From contig REAZ01000006.1 in assembly GCA_004294445.1 (NCBI GenBank), positions 1 through 64,000 of the forward strand: a stretch of DNA of 64,000 bases, read 5' to 3'. How positions within the stretch are numbered: the stretch's first letter is position 1; every line of letters begins with the position of its first letter. The notes under the pieces are model-generated. The model was not told the DNA's origin. It saw only the letters and a list, made by a program, of their open reading frames with translations, and did no database searches. Of this stretch, positions 8,574-18,112 are shown one piece after another. The translations under genes were made by a program, and so were the position numbers. Source of the stretch: Cytophagales bacterium. Its GTDB lineage: Bacteria > Bacteroidota > Bacteroidia > Cytophagales > Thermoflexibacteraceae.

Positions 8574-10478
8574 CTAATGCTTTTTAAGAGTAAAATAAAA
8601 GGTAGTTCCTTGATTTTTTGTGCTTTCTACCCATATTTTGCCGCCATTTTTTTCTATAAAATCTTTACAAAGCGAAAGCCCTAAGCCTGTGCCTTTCTCG
8701 CCTGCGGTTCCTAATGTGGTGAAGTTTTCGTTGGTAAAAAGTTGAGATAGGTTTGCCTCGCTGATACCAATACCTGTATCCGCAACTGAAATTTTCACCA
8801 TGTTTCCTTCATTTTGAGCTTTTAGAGTAATCTTGCCATTTCTATAGCTAAATTTGATAGCGTTGGTAATCAAATTTCTAAGTACCGTTTTCAGCATATC
8901 TTCATCAGCAAGTATATATGTGCTTTCAGGAACATCTGCCAGCAGATTAATAGCTTTTAAATTGGCAAGTTCCTCAAAAGTAGCAATTTGTGCATCAAAA
9001 ACACCTTTTAGTTGTACCTTGACGGGATTAATAGTAATTGTATTCATTTGACTTCTTGCCCAATAGAGCAACTCTTCAGTCAAGTCAAAAGCACTATTGA
9101 CCTGTTTGCCTAAGGTAGGTAGCAAATCAGTAAGTTCTTTTACAGATAAACCCTCAGTTTTTAGGAGTAGAAATATACTCTTTAAAGTTGAAAGAGGGCT
9201 TCGGAGGTCGTGGGCAACAATAGAAAAAATTTTGTCTTTGGAATGATTGCTTTCATTGAGGGCATTCCTTTGCAGTTCTAATGCTTCTTTTTGTTGTAAA
9301 ATTTCTGCTTTTTGGCTGGCAAGAATTTTATTAGTCTGTTGTTTTTGCCTGATAATATAACCTAAAATAATAGAAATGATAATAAAAAATAGGATGATAA
9401 TTATAAAAATGTTTTGCTGCTCTTGCTTACTTGCTTTTTCTAATGCTTTCTCCTTCTGTAAGATAGCTACCTGCCCTTGCTTTTTTTCATACTCAAAAAT
9501 TTGCAAGCTACCCTGATTTGCTTCTGAGTATGCACTATCTCGGTAGAGAATAAACAAATTTTTATACTTCAAAGCATTCGCCATGTCTTTTTTTGTTTCT
9601 AATATAGTGGCATACACCCGATAAGCCTGAGCCATCCAATATTTGAAATTACCACTTTGAGCGACTTCTATCGCTTTTTTTGCATAATCCTCTGCAACTG
9701 CTAAGTCTTTTTCTATGAGGTATATCTCAGCTAACAAGCGATAAGATACTGCCAAATCTCTTGTATAGATTGTTTTTGCAATGGCAGACCCCTTGAGTAA
9801 ATATTCTTTTGCTTGTGCGTATTCCTTAGTTCTGAACTTGACATCTCCCCAATTTATCAAGGCGATACTTTGATCTTTAGGATATTTTGTTTGGAACAGG
9901 TGCAAGGATTGCGCTAAAAAGTAGTTTGCAGAATCGTACAACCCCATGTTATTATATGCCCTTCCTATATTACTTAGGGTAATTGGGTAGATGCGGCTTT
10001 GTTGTCCTTGTTTGAGTATGGCGAGGGCTTGGAAGTAATAATACAAGGACTGCCTATGATTTTCTGCACTTCTATAAATTAAGCCAATTTGCAGTAGATT
10101 ATCTACTGTGGCTGTTGCAATGATTGATTTTTCACCTATTTGCTTAGTAATTTTTATATTCTGTTTGGCATACTGTAGGGCTTCCCCCAGATTGCCTTTA
10201 TTCAGATAAGCACCACTTAAGCTGTTCAATGCCAAAATTTCTCCCCTACGACTGCCTACTCGCCTGGCTAAAGTCTGTGCTTTTGAAGCATAGTAAATGG
10301 CACTATCAGGCTTGAAATAGACATGTTTCCTCGCAATCTCATTGAGAATTTCTATTTTATTTGTATCATTTTCTACTTTGGCTAACACACTTTTTAGGCT
10401 ATCTATTTGTGCTTGCTGGGCGCAGATAATAGATAAGCGAAAGAGGATAAAAAATAGTAAAAAAGTAGTTTTTTTCAT
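8574..10478 (-). CDS. TPR-repeat sensor histidine kinase
   Basis: 634 aa. A cleavable signal (LSIICAQQ) is followed by a periplasmic array of TPR-like repeats (about 30-330), one transmembrane helix (about 355-375), a coiled coil, and then a HisKA dimerisation domain with His423 in HDLRSPLSTLKS. The ATPase domain shows the N box (NLITNAIKFS), G1 (DTGIGIS) and G2 (GTGLGLS). No receiver or DNA-binding domain is attached. The family is typical of Bacteroidota. The nearest candidate partner is the receiver-only protein encoded downstream at 7904-8275. The ligand is unknown. Confidence 0.9.
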   Translation of the reverse strand: MKKTTFLLFFILFRLSIICAQQAQIDSLKSVLAKVENDTNKIEILNEIARKHVYFKPDSAIYYASKAQTLARRVGSRRGEILALNSLSGAYLNKGNLGEALQYAKQNIKITKQIGEKSIIATATVDNLLQIGLIYRSAENHRQSLYYYFQALAILKQGQQSRIYPITLSNIGRAYNNMGLYDSANYFLAQSLHLFQTKYPKDQSIALINWGDVKFRTKEYAQAKEYLLKGSAIAKTIYTRDLAVSYRLLAEIYLIEKDLAVAEDYAKKAIEVAQSGNFKYWMAQAYRVYATILETKKDMANALKYKNLFILYRDSAYSEANQGSLQIFEYEKKQGQVAILQKEKALEKASKQEQQNIFIIIILFFIIISIILGYIIRQKQQTNKILASQKAEILQQKEALELQRNALNESNHSKDKIFSIVAHDLRSPLSTLKSIFLLLKTEGLSVKELTDLLPTLGKQVNSAFDLTEELLYWARSQMNTITINPVKVQLKGVFDAQIATFEELANLKAINLLADVPESTYILADEDMLKTVLRNLITNAIKFSYRNGKITLKAQNEGNMVKISVADTGIGISEANLSQLFTNENFTTLGTAGEKGTGLGLSLCKDFIEKNGGKIWVESTKNQGTTFYFTLKKH

Positions 10479-10608
10479 ATCCTGAATGAATTACAATGCA
10501 ATAACGTTTATTTGTGAAATTCGAGGTAGTTAACCTCTCGTTTTCTAAAAAAGAAAAAAACTTTGTGTTTTTTTATGTGTTTTTTTCTTGTAATACAAAT
10601 TTATAAAA

Positions 10609-10645
10609 AAAAGCCTTCACCTTCCTTACAAAGATGAAAGCTTTT
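10609..10645 (-). terminator. Terminator after the RND permease
   Basis: AAAAGC(T/C)TTCA arms (10609-10619 and 10635-10645) pair with one G-T wobble. On the minus strand the stem is followed by a run of T, 20-60 bases past the permease stop. Confidence 0.6.
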
Positions 10646-10667
10646 TGATAAAAACACATAAAATCTT

Positions 10668-13600
10668 TTATCCTACCACTTTATTTTCTTTTTTCTTCAC
10701 TCCATTTGGAGTATGTTCTCCTATTTTTTGAGTATTTTCACTCAAAAAACTCTCATTTCTCACTTCTACTTTGGGTGGCAACAATTTATACAGCACAGGC
10801 GTGACAATACGGCTCAAAAGTGTACTACTTACTAGACCACCTATCAGCACCCACGCAAGCGGAGAGTAAAGCGGTGCGTCTTCCATGACTAAGGGAATTA
10901 AGCCCCCAATAGCCGTGAGTGAGGTCAGCAAAATAGGTAAAAAGCGAGTTTCTGCCCCGTCGCGAATTGCCGTTTCAAGTGGTACGCCTTCCTCGCGGAG
11001 GTGATTGGTATAGTCGACCAAGAGAATGGAGTTTTTGATTTCTATGCCCATCAAGGCGATAAAGCCAATGGTAGCCACAAAGGACATGGTATTTCCTGTG
11101 ATGAGAAGAGCAACTAAGCCGCCAATGATGCCCAAAGGCACAACAGAAAGCACTATCAGCGTACTTTTGAACGTCCTAAATTCCAATACCAAAATAGCCA
11201 ACAGACCAAAAACAGTCAAAATAATGATAGTACCCAAGCCTCCAAATGAGTTTTCGCTACTTTCCTTTTCGCCCGCTACTTGGAAACGGTAGCCTTCGGG
11301 CAGGGCAATTTTATCCAAATTTTTCTCTATCTGACTATTAATCGCAGAGGCATTATAACCTATTTTGAGAAAAGCATTGACAGCTACAAAGCGGTCTTTG
11401 TTATAGTGCCGAATAGTAGGGGCAGAGGTTTGCAGTTCTACCGTTGCGAGCTGGCTCAGAGGTATCAAAGCCCCTGAAAATGAAGTAATGTATATCTTAC
11501 TAAATGTTTCTAAAATCTGGTTTTTGTCTTTTTCCACACCCACGTTTATTTGGTATTCATCGCCATCTTCCGCCCTAAAATTACCTACGTTTAATCCCGC
11601 AATACCCAATCGTACTGTTCGAGCTATTTCGCTACTTGGTACGCCCAACATACCCGCCTTGTCTTTGTTGATAACTACCTTCAAATCGGTTTTTTGAATA
11701 CTCAAAGGATTTTTTACATAAATTGTCCCCTCTGTTTTCTTAATCAAATCTTCTAATTTGAATGCTAAACTCCTCAAAGTGTCTAAATTATCACCAAAAA
11801 TGCGAATAGAAACGGGAGCATCTACAGGCGGTCCCTGCTCAAACTGTTTTACTTCAATATTTGCCCCTGCATAATCTTTAAATTTCAAACGCAAAGCATC
11901 TACTATTTTCTCTATTTCTTTTAGTTTTAGTTCTTCTAACTGCACAAAAAGTTGTGCAAAATTACTTGACTCGTTTTGCGGATTGACGTTGTAATAAATT
12001 CTTGGGTTGCCTTTACCTACGTTGGTTGTAACCGTTTTTACTTCTTTTAGCTTCAAAACCTCTTGTTCGGCATATTTGGCAATTCTATTGGTTTCGTACA
12101 AATTTGTTCCAAGAGGAGCTTCTATATTTACCAAAAACATAGGCTTTTCTGACTTCGGAAAAACACTAAATCCAATCTTTGGTATCAAGGTGAGGCTACC
12201 TAAGAAAAGTCCAAAAGCTAAAAGCAATGCAAGCACGGGATGTGCAAAGCCCCATTCCAAAATATGGCGATAAGGCTCATTGATATATTTTTTGAAAGCA
12301 CGCAAAAACCAATTGCCATCTATTTCTTCATGGTTTTTTAAAATTAGGCTTGAAAGGAATGGAATAATGGTGAGAGCAACAAAGAAAGATGCTAATACTG
12401 TGAAAGTTACTGCCATTGGCAAACTCCTAATAAAATCTCCTGAATTTTCGGGCAGGAAAGAAAGTGGTAAAAATGCCAAGACCAAAACGGCAGTACAGCC
12501 TGTAATTGCCAAGCCTATTTGCTTTGTTGCTTCTATTGCGGCTTGCTTGCGGTTGTAGCCCATGCGCAGGAAACGCTCTATATTTTCCACCACCACTATA
12601 GAGTCATCTACTAATAAACCGAGTGCTACTACCATGCCTACAATACTTAACTGATTGATAGTGAAGCCAAAGAAGTCTAATAATGCCAAGCCAATAGCCA
12701 AAGAAAGAGGAATGGAAATCATCACGACCACAGATGCACGCCAGCCAAGCGGCACTAAGGTAATGAGTACCAGCACAATAGCAATGATAAAATCTCTTCC
12801 CAATCCTGTTAATCGGTGAGAAACGCCTTTTGCTTGGTCGAAACTTTTTACAAATTTGAGGTGTGCAGGCATTTCTTTCTCAAATTTTGCCAAAATGGGG
12901 TCAATAGCATCTCTTGTCTGCAAAATATTCTTTCTGTCTTTAAGACTTGCAGTAATAAAAACGGCTCTTTTTCCATTGAGTCTGCCTATATAGGTTTCGT
13001 CCTCATAGCCCATTTCTATATCTGCAATATCTTTCAAATATACAATTTTCCCCGCAGAAGCAAGCACTACTACTTTCTTGATTTCGTCTAATTTTGCAAA
13101 ATCTTCTCCTGCTTTTACGTTGAATTTTTTGGTTGCAATATCCACACTTCCACTCGGAATATTTACATTTTCTGCTTGGATAGCCCCTAATACTCTGTTC
13201 AGTCCAATTTTGTTTTGAGCCATCTTCTCCAAATCAATTGAGATTTTAACTTGCTGCTTTGGGAAAGCGTGAATATCCACTTTTTTTAAAGGCTTGATTT
13301 TCTCCAAATATTTTTTCAGTTCGTCAGCTTTTTTTTCCATTTCGCTGTAAGGTGCTGTTTCTGAAATAATTGCACATTCCAAAATATTTACATCAGAACT
13401 TTGAAACTGCTGCACTTCCAAGCTAAAAAGGTCGGCGGGGAGTTTGGTACTGCGGAGATTCGTAACTTCGCGCACCACTTCACTTTTCTTTTCGTTGATA
13501 TCGACTCCATGATTAAACTCCACAATAATCACTGCCAGACCGTCAGAAATATTGGTAACAATCTTCCTGATATCGTCTAATTCGTACATTTTATCCTCTA

Positions 13601-13799
13601 TGGGCTTCACCACGAGTTCTTCCATGTCCGCAGGGCTTGCCCCAGGGTACACCGCAATAATTGGGTAGCCAGTTCCATTAAACGGGGGGTCTTCGCCGCG
13701 AGGCATATTGAGCAAGGAATTTACGCCAAGCAACATCACTGCAATAAAAATGATGATGGTAAATTGGTAGTTTTTTACAGAAAATTCAGCAAGTTTCAT
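10668..13799 (-). CDS. RND efflux permease (AcrB/hydrophobe-amphiphile type)
   Basis: 1043 aa, the usual length for an inner-membrane RND drug/proton antiporter. It has the duplicated layout of a first helix, large periplasmic loop and helices 2-6, then the same again. The proton-relay residues are visible: the Asp pair in LLVDDSIVVVEN in helix 4 and the Lys in GIEIKNSILLVDY in helix 10. GEDPPF near the N-terminus and FGxxIN-like loops fit the AcrB/MdtF group. It should work with the adaptor at 15506 and the outer-membrane factor at 16584, but an NAD(P)-binding gene and an opposite-strand Uma2 gene lie between permease and adaptor. Substrate not predictable. Confidence 0.93.
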   Translation of the reverse strand: MKLAEFSVKNYQFTIIIFIAVMLLGVNSLLNMPRGEDPPFNGTGYPIIAVYPGASPADMEELVVKPIEDKMYELDDIRKIVTNISDGLAVIIVEFNHGVDINEKKSEVVREVTNLRSTKLPADLFSLEVQQFQSSDVNILECAIISETAPYSEMEKKADELKKYLEKIKPLKKVDIHAFPKQQVKISIDLEKMAQNKIGLNRVLGAIQAENVNIPSGSVDIATKKFNVKAGEDFAKLDEIKKVVVLASAGKIVYLKDIADIEMGYEDETYIGRLNGKRAVFITASLKDRKNILQTRDAIDPILAKFEKEMPAHLKFVKSFDQAKGVSHRLTGLGRDFIIAIVLVLITLVPLGWRASVVVMISIPLSLAIGLALLDFFGFTINQLSIVGMVVALGLLVDDSIVVVENIERFLRMGYNRKQAAIEATKQIGLAITGCTAVLVLAFLPLSFLPENSGDFIRSLPMAVTFTVLASFFVALTIIPFLSSLILKNHEEIDGNWFLRAFKKYINEPYRHILEWGFAHPVLALLLAFGLFLGSLTLIPKIGFSVFPKSEKPMFLVNIEAPLGTNLYETNRIAKYAEQEVLKLKEVKTVTTNVGKGNPRIYYNVNPQNESSNFAQLFVQLEELKLKEIEKIVDALRLKFKDYAGANIEVKQFEQGPPVDAPVSIRIFGDNLDTLRSLAFKLEDLIKKTEGTIYVKNPLSIQKTDLKVVINKDKAGMLGVPSSEIARTVRLGIAGLNVGNFRAEDGDEYQINVGVEKDKNQILETFSKIYITSFSGALIPLSQLATVELQTSAPTIRHYNKDRFVAVNAFLKIGYNASAINSQIEKNLDKIALPEGYRFQVAGEKESSENSFGGLGTIIILTVFGLLAILVLEFRTFKSTLIVLSVVPLGIIGGLVALLITGNTMSFVATIGFIALMGIEIKNSILLVDYTNHLREEGVPLETAIRDGAETRFLPILLTSLTAIGGLIPLVMEDAPLYSPLAWVLIGGLVSSTLLSRIVTPVLYKLLPPKVEVRNESFLSENTQKIGEHTPNGVKKKENKVVG

Positions 13800-13800
13800 G

Positions 13801-13930
13801 TCTTCTTAATTATAAATTATAAATTATAAATGATGAATTATGAATGAATACAGATTTTTATTTAAAATACTGTTTATGAATTATTTGTATTTAAAAAATT
13901 TATAACTCATAATTGATAATTCATAATTCT
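13801..13930. repeat. AT-rich TTATAAATTATGAATT-type repeat block
   Basis: Iterated short units (TTATAAATTATAAA, GAATTATGAATGAA, ATAATTCATAATTC) fill the gap between the permease and the NAD(P)-binding gene. Related blocks occur at 14858-14926, 15447-15511 and 33357-33429. Confidence 0.6.
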
Positions 13931-14838
13931 AAAGTTTTCCTTACTCCCTCTTGATATGAAGTAGGTTTAAAACCAAAGCGTTTTTCAAACTTTTCGCTAT
14001 TGAAAAAATAATCTCTATCGTATTGATAGAGCATTTCTTTGAGTTCTTTCATAAAAGGTACGAACCAGCCAATGACACCCACTAACCAAATAGGCAGGGT
14101 GAAAGATTTGGGAGCAACATTCATTTCTTTAGCAAAAAGTGCTATCCATTGCTTACCTGTAAGTCGTTGGCTATCAGTAGGTAAATGCCAAACTTGCTTA
14201 TAGGCATCGGGCGTATTGCCCAAGAGAGCTGTTGCCTTCGCCGCATCGGGGGTAAAAGTAAAAGAGTGAACCTTATCCGTATTTGCAAACCAATTTGCCG
14301 AATTGCCTTTTTTGAAGTTTTTTGGAACTACTTCTATCAGAAAACTTTTTTCATTTTTAGGTCCATAGAAATCTGCTGCTCTTGCTATCAGTGCCGTTAG
14401 CTTGCCCGCTTTTACCTCGTCCATGAGCATTTTGGCGATTTCAGTACGCACTTCGCCTTTTTTGCTTGTCGGGCGAATTGGCGTTTCTTCGGTCATATTT
14501 CCCAAAAAATCACGGTCATACATATAGATGTTGTCAAAAAAGACCAACTTAGCCTTGTTTGCCTTGCACGCCTCAATGGTCGTTTTCATTAGTTTTGCCC
14601 ATTCTTTTCGCCAAACTTTGATGGTATATTCGAAACCTACTACCAAATAAACAATTTCAGAGCCTGCTATTGCCTTTCTAACTTGTTCTGAATCAGTCAA
14701 ATCAGCAGGAAAAAGCTGGTCGGTATCATTTACCTTTTTAGGGTTGCGACTCACCAAACGAATGTCGGAAGTGTATTTTTTGAGTTCTTTGGCAAGTTCG
14801 CTACCTATTGTGCCGCCTGCTCCTAATATTGTTTGCAT
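13921..14838 (-). CDS. NAD(P)-binding epimerase/reductase-like protein
   Basis: 305 aa. An N-terminal Rossmann glycine motif (ILGAGGTIGSELAKEL) and the overall length fit the extended or atypical SDR (NAD-dependent epimerase/dehydratase) family. A YxxxK catalytic pair is not clear: the equivalent region has NIYMYDRDFLG, as in several atypical SDRs that act on sugars or quinones. It is cytoplasmic with no signal peptide. It sits between the RND permease and its adaptor, surrounded by AT-rich repeats, and need not be functionally linked to efflux. Confidence 0.8.
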   Translation of the reverse strand: MQTILGAGGTIGSELAKELKKYTSDIRLVSRNPKKVNDTDQLFPADLTDSEQVRKAIAGSEIVYLVVGFEYTIKVWRKEWAKLMKTTIEACKANKAKLVFFDNIYMYDRDFLGNMTEETPIRPTSKKGEVRTEIAKMLMDEVKAGKLTALIARAADFYGPKNEKSFLIEVVPKNFKKGNSANWFANTDKVHSFTFTPDAAKATALLGNTPDAYKQVWHLPTDSQRLTGKQWIALFAKEMNVAPKSFTLPIWLVGVIGWFVPFMKELKEMLYQYDRDYFFNSEKFEKRFGFKPTSYQEGVRKTLEL

Positions 14839-14857
14839 GATTTTTTAATTACGTTTT

Positions 14858-14926
14858 GAGTTATAGATTATTAATGAATTACGGTTGTCAAAAAAAATTA
14901 TAATTTAGCATTCATCATTCATCATT
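14858..14926. repeat. AT-rich repeat, left of the Uma2 gene
   Basis: It contains TTATTAATGAATTA, then TCAAAAAAAATTATAATT, then ATTCATCATT. The same elements recur in the same order at 15447-15511, so the Uma2 gene lies between two direct, imperfect copies. Confidence 0.55.
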
Positions 14927-14934
14927 AAAAAAGT

Positions 14935-14942
14935 TATCTTTG
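14935..14942 (+). promoter_or_regulatory. Candidate -7 element for the Uma2 gene
   Basis: TATCTTTG matches TAnnTTTG, 19 bases before the ATG at 14962. The -33 position is not clear. Confidence 0.4.
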
Positions 14943-14961
14943 TAAAAACTTAGAATTATTT

Positions 14962-15426
14962 ATGGAAACACTACCAATAGATATTTTTGACGAATTTCAA
15001 ACAGAAGATGTTATGTCGTACCATCATGCAATTATTTCTTATCGTTTGACCAAAATGCTGGGGCAATTTGATAAGCAATTTGATATTTTACCTGAATTGG
15101 AATTTGAACTTCCTTTTGGCAGAGTAAAACCAGATATTGCAATCTGCACTCCCAATAAAATAAATTGGTTGAAAGATGTCATTCGCCCTAACACACCCCC
15201 ACTCATCGCTATTGAGATTTTATCCCCTCGTCAAGCACTCTCTGACCTGATAGACAAGTCCTTAGAGATTTATTTTCCTTCAAATGTTCCTACTGTTTGG
15301 GTAATTATTCCACTTCTAAATATTGTGGCGAAACTTACACCAAGCGAACAGACTAATTTCACACAAGGCATTTTAACTGACACAAATACAGGTGTTTCCA
15401 TTGATATAGATAGCCTTTTTGAGTAA
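14962..15426 (+). CDS. Uma2-family (DUF820) putative endonuclease
   Basis: 154 aa. It has the PD-(D/E)XK arrangement of the Uma2/DUF820 family: VKPDIAI supplies the Asp, and AIEILSPRQALSDLIDKSLEIY is the Glu-containing strand followed by the characteristic helix. These genes are numerous in cyanobacteria and filamentous Bacteroidota and are usually solitary; biological role unsettled. This copy is on the strand opposite the efflux genes and is flanked by direct AT-rich repeats, which suggests it was inserted as a small cassette. Confidence 0.82.
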   Translation: METLPIDIFDEFQTEDVMSYHHAIISYRLTKMLGQFDKQFDILPELEFELPFGRVKPDIAICTPNKINWLKDVIRPNTPPLIAIEILSPRQALSDLIDKSLEIYFPSNVPTVWVIIPLLNIVAKLTPSEQTNFTQGILTDTNTGVSIDIDSLFE

Positions 15427-15446
15427 ATTATAAGTTATTAATTATG

Positions 15447-15511
15447 AGTTATTAATGAATTATAGTCAATTATAATTATCAAAAAAAATCATAATTCATA
15501 ATTCATCATTT
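15447..15511. repeat. AT-rich repeat, right of the Uma2 gene
   Basis: Imperfect direct copy of 14858-14926: GAGTTATTAATGAATTA, a run of A after TC, then CATAATTCATAATTCATC. Confidence 0.55.
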
Positions 15512-16558
15512 TACAATGACTTTTTTCCCTTCCACCAAATACGGCGAACCTGCGGTAACTACTTGATTTACATTCTCTAAGCCTGATAGTACGATAACTT
15601 TTCCTTCTGCCAAACGAGAAATCTTGATATTGATTTTTCTGGCAATTTTATTTTCATCTATCGTATAAACAATGCCTGTTTTGCCGTTGCTTTCTACCAA
15701 CGCCTCTATGGGAATAGTCGTTTTTGCTTTTGTATTAGAAGGGGCTATTTCTACCGAAGCCATTAAGCCCGAAGCGAAACGAGTATTTTGCGGATTGACA
15801 GAAATTTCCACTTGGAAAGTACCGCTCATCGGGTCTGCCGCTTGGGAAAGTTGCGTTACTATTCCCTCAAAATTTTCATCGGGATAGGCATCAAAATATA
15901 CGTTTGCCTTGTCGCCAATATTGATTTTTGCCCAATCTCTGTCTGCCAACCCTACTTTAATCACCCAATCTTGGGATGCACTGCCGTTCATCAGAAATAG
16001 GGGCGCGCCTGCCTGTGCCAACTCACCCACGTTCATGAGTTTTTTTAGGATTTTTCCATTAGCAATAGCCCTTATCTCTGCATAGTTTTGATTAAATTTT
16101 GCAATATCAACGTTCTGTTTAGCAACAGTATAGGCGGTATTTACATTCTGATATTGCTCCAAAGTGGCTACGCTATCTTTGTACAAATTTGAGATTCTAC
16201 CCAAATCTCTTTCTGCTTTGCCTAAGCCTTCAGCCGCTTGAGTAACTTGTGCATTGATTTCTGTTTGATTCAGAGTAGCCAACAACTGACCATTTGTAAC
16301 ACTCTGTCCCTCTTTGACATAGATTTTCTCTATGATGCCACCAATTTTGAAGGAAAGGCGCGCCTCTGTGCTTGATGAAAGCAAGCCTGAAGTGATAACT
16401 TTCTCATTAATAGTTTCTTGTGTTACATTAGCTACTTGTACAGACACAATGTCCTCATTGATTTCTGCTTCTTTGGCTTTGTTATCAGCACAAGCTACGG
16501 AAAGAAATCCAATTGCCACAGAACCAATGATTTGAATAATTTTTTTCTTACTGAACAT
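15506..16558 (-). CDS. RND efflux periplasmic adaptor (membrane fusion protein)
   Basis: 350 aa. The lipoprotein signal ends SVAC, then ADNKAKEAE. A lipoyl/barrel-sandwich half motif (FKIGGIIEKIYVKEGQSVTNGQLLATL), a helical hairpin (about 95-150), a second lipoyl half and beta-barrel (GDKANVYFDAYPDENFEGIV) follow the usual order. It bridges the inner-membrane permease (10668-13799) and the TolC-type channel (16584-18062). Only about 25 bases separate it from the TolC gene, so these two are cotranscribed. Confidence 0.92.
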   Translation of the reverse strand: MFSKKKIIQIIGSVAIGFLSVACADNKAKEAEINEDIVSVQVANVTQETINEKVITSGLLSSSTEARLSFKIGGIIEKIYVKEGQSVTNGQLLATLNQTEINAQVTQAAEGLGKAERDLGRISNLYKDSVATLEQYQNVNTAYTVAKQNVDIAKFNQNYAEIRAIANGKILKKLMNVGELAQAGAPLFLMNGSASQDWVIKVGLADRDWAKINIGDKANVYFDAYPDENFEGIVTQLSQAADPMSGTFQVEISVNPQNTRFASGLMASVEIAPSNTKAKTTIPIEALVESNGKTGIVYTIDENKIARKINIKISRLAEGKVIVLSGLENVNQVVTAGSPYLVEGKKVIVK

Positions 16559-16583
16559 ATATTTTTGAGTTATGAGTTGTGAA

Positions 16584-18062
16584 TTAATCTGAAAATGAGT
16601 AACTTGCTTTTACCCGCTCTACCTCTGCTAATCTTATCCATACATTATAGAGTGCGATAGATTGTTGAAGTTGGGCAGAAGTCAAATTATTTCTTGCGTC
16701 AAGATACTCTATCTGAGTAGCTTGTCCTTGCTTGTAGCGTTTGAAAGTGTCATTGAAATACTTTTGTGCTGCATCTACTTGGACTTGTGTGCTTTGGTAA
16801 ATTTCTAAGGCTGACAAATAATTATTTACCGTTGTTCTCACTTGCAAATGTAGCTGACTATCAGCTTGTTCGTATTGCGTATTGAGTGCGTTCAAATCCA
16901 TTTCTGCTTGCTTTATTTTCAGTTTGTTCCGCCCGCTTGCAAACAAGTTCCAATCCAAAGAAACACCAAGCAAGGCATAGCGAGTTTGGTCGTTGAACTG
17001 CCAATGAAAACCCTGCGAGCCTAAATCTACTGAAGTCCCTAATTTGGGTAGCCAAAAAACTTTATTGAGGTTTACGATTTGCTGATTTGCGCTTATACCC
17101 GCTTTTATTTTCTGCAATTCCTCTCTATTTCCCATCTCCGAACCAATGCTTTCAGGGACATTGGTTTTTATGGTATTAAAAGCTGTATCTATTTGAATTT
17201 GATTTTCTAAGGGCTTGTTTAATAGAAAGTTAAGATAGGCAGCCGCATTCTGACTGTTGTTTTTTGCTTCCATAATTTGTGCTTCTATTTTGCCAATTTC
17301 GCTTTGCGAACGTAGCAAAACGGTGCTAATTGCCATGCCATTATTGACCAAAGACTGATTGATTCGCTGACTTTCTTTGAGCAAATTCAAGGCATTTTGG
17401 TAGATTTTGATTGCCTCTGTTGCCTGCATATATTTGAAATAAGCCATTTTGACATCTTTGACTAACTCACGCTTATACACATTAATTTCAGCTTGTTGCA
17501 TCGTGATTTGCTCTTGCTTTATTTTTTTATTATAGTAAATTTCGGCATTGACCAAAGGCACGCTTACTCTGAATTTTGCATCATAGAAATCACGCGGCAT
17601 GAGTTGTTCATTAGTGTTTTCTATCTTTGGAAAACGGTCAGTCTGTGTAAGTTGGTTCAAAGTCTGATACACAGGATTGACCAAATCGCCAATAGGGAAA
17701 CTCAACCTTCTGCCGCCCGTTGCCGAAGTATAAGTAGTATTAAAATTGACTGTTGGCATAAAAAGCGTATTTGCTTCTTTGAGGGCATATAGGCTTTTCT
17801 CCAATAAAAAACGCTGTTGCTTCAATGCCTGATTGTTTTGCAAACCTTCTTTCACATAAGCGTCGAGGACGGCAGTCTGGGCGAATAGGAGATGTGGTTT
17901 TGCAAGTGATAAAACTTGAAAAATTACCATACAAAGCATCAATCGTTTAAAAAATTTGATGCTTTTTAATGAAAATTCCCTCTTTGGGGAAACGCTGTGA
18001 GTGGTCGCAGACCCTGACGATCGTTTGATATTAATTTGACAATGAATTAACTTCGTATTCAT
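16584..18062 (-). CDS. TolC-family outer-membrane efflux protein
   Basis: 492 aa from the outermost ATG. The first 41 residues are basic and unlike a signal peptide, so the ATG at 17939 (MLCMVIFQVL...LLFAQTA, 451 aa) is the better start. The body has two OEP repeats rich in long amphipathic helices (YVKEGLQNNQALKQQRFLLEK; LNALNTQYEQADSQLHLQV), forming the periplasmic tunnel and outer-membrane barrel. It is first of the structural genes, about 50 bases downstream of the TetR gene. A palindrome matching one upstream of tetR lies in that gap. Confidence 0.9.
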   Translation of the reverse strand: MNTKLIHCQINIKRSSGSATTHSVSPKREFSLKSIKFFKRLMLCMVIFQVLSLAKPHLLFAQTAVLDAYVKEGLQNNQALKQQRFLLEKSLYALKEANTLFMPTVNFNTTYTSATGGRRLSFPIGDLVNPVYQTLNQLTQTDRFPKIENTNEQLMPRDFYDAKFRVSVPLVNAEIYYNKKIKQEQITMQQAEINVYKRELVKDVKMAYFKYMQATEAIKIYQNALNLLKESQRINQSLVNNGMAISTVLLRSQSEIGKIEAQIMEAKNNSQNAAAYLNFLLNKPLENQIQIDTAFNTIKTNVPESIGSEMGNREELQKIKAGISANQQIVNLNKVFWLPKLGTSVDLGSQGFHWQFNDQTRYALLGVSLDWNLFASGRNKLKIKQAEMDLNALNTQYEQADSQLHLQVRTTVNNYLSALEIYQSTQVQVDAAQKYFNDTFKRYKQGQATQIEYLDARNNLTSAQLQQSIALYNVWIRLAEVERVKASYSFSD

Positions 18063-18082
18063 TATATTAAGTGTTAAAACAA

Positions 18083-18095
18083 TAAACAGTGTTTA
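18083..18095. promoter_or_regulatory. Putative TetR operator, efflux-operon copy
   Basis: TAAACAGTGTTTA is a perfect 6+1+6 palindrome lying between the TetR and TolC genes. The surrounding 17 bases match, with one internal difference and in opposite orientation, the site at 18863-18875. Two such sites around a TetR gene and its target are a typical autoregulation arrangement. Confidence 0.6.
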
Positions 18096-18112
18096 GTAAA
18101 AGTATAAAAAAA

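Noticed and set aside
8413-8577. 54-codon plus-strand ORF starting MYEDSTFESI
   Set aside because: It lies in AT-rich DNA, becomes low-complexity (Phe/Tyr/Leu) after 30 codons and runs into the end of the kinase gene on the other strand. No ribosome-binding or family support; possibly a decayed fragment.
13801-13930. Possible CRISPR or tandem array
   Set aside because: Units are AT-rich and irregular, with no spacer-repeat periodicity and no cas genes in the window.
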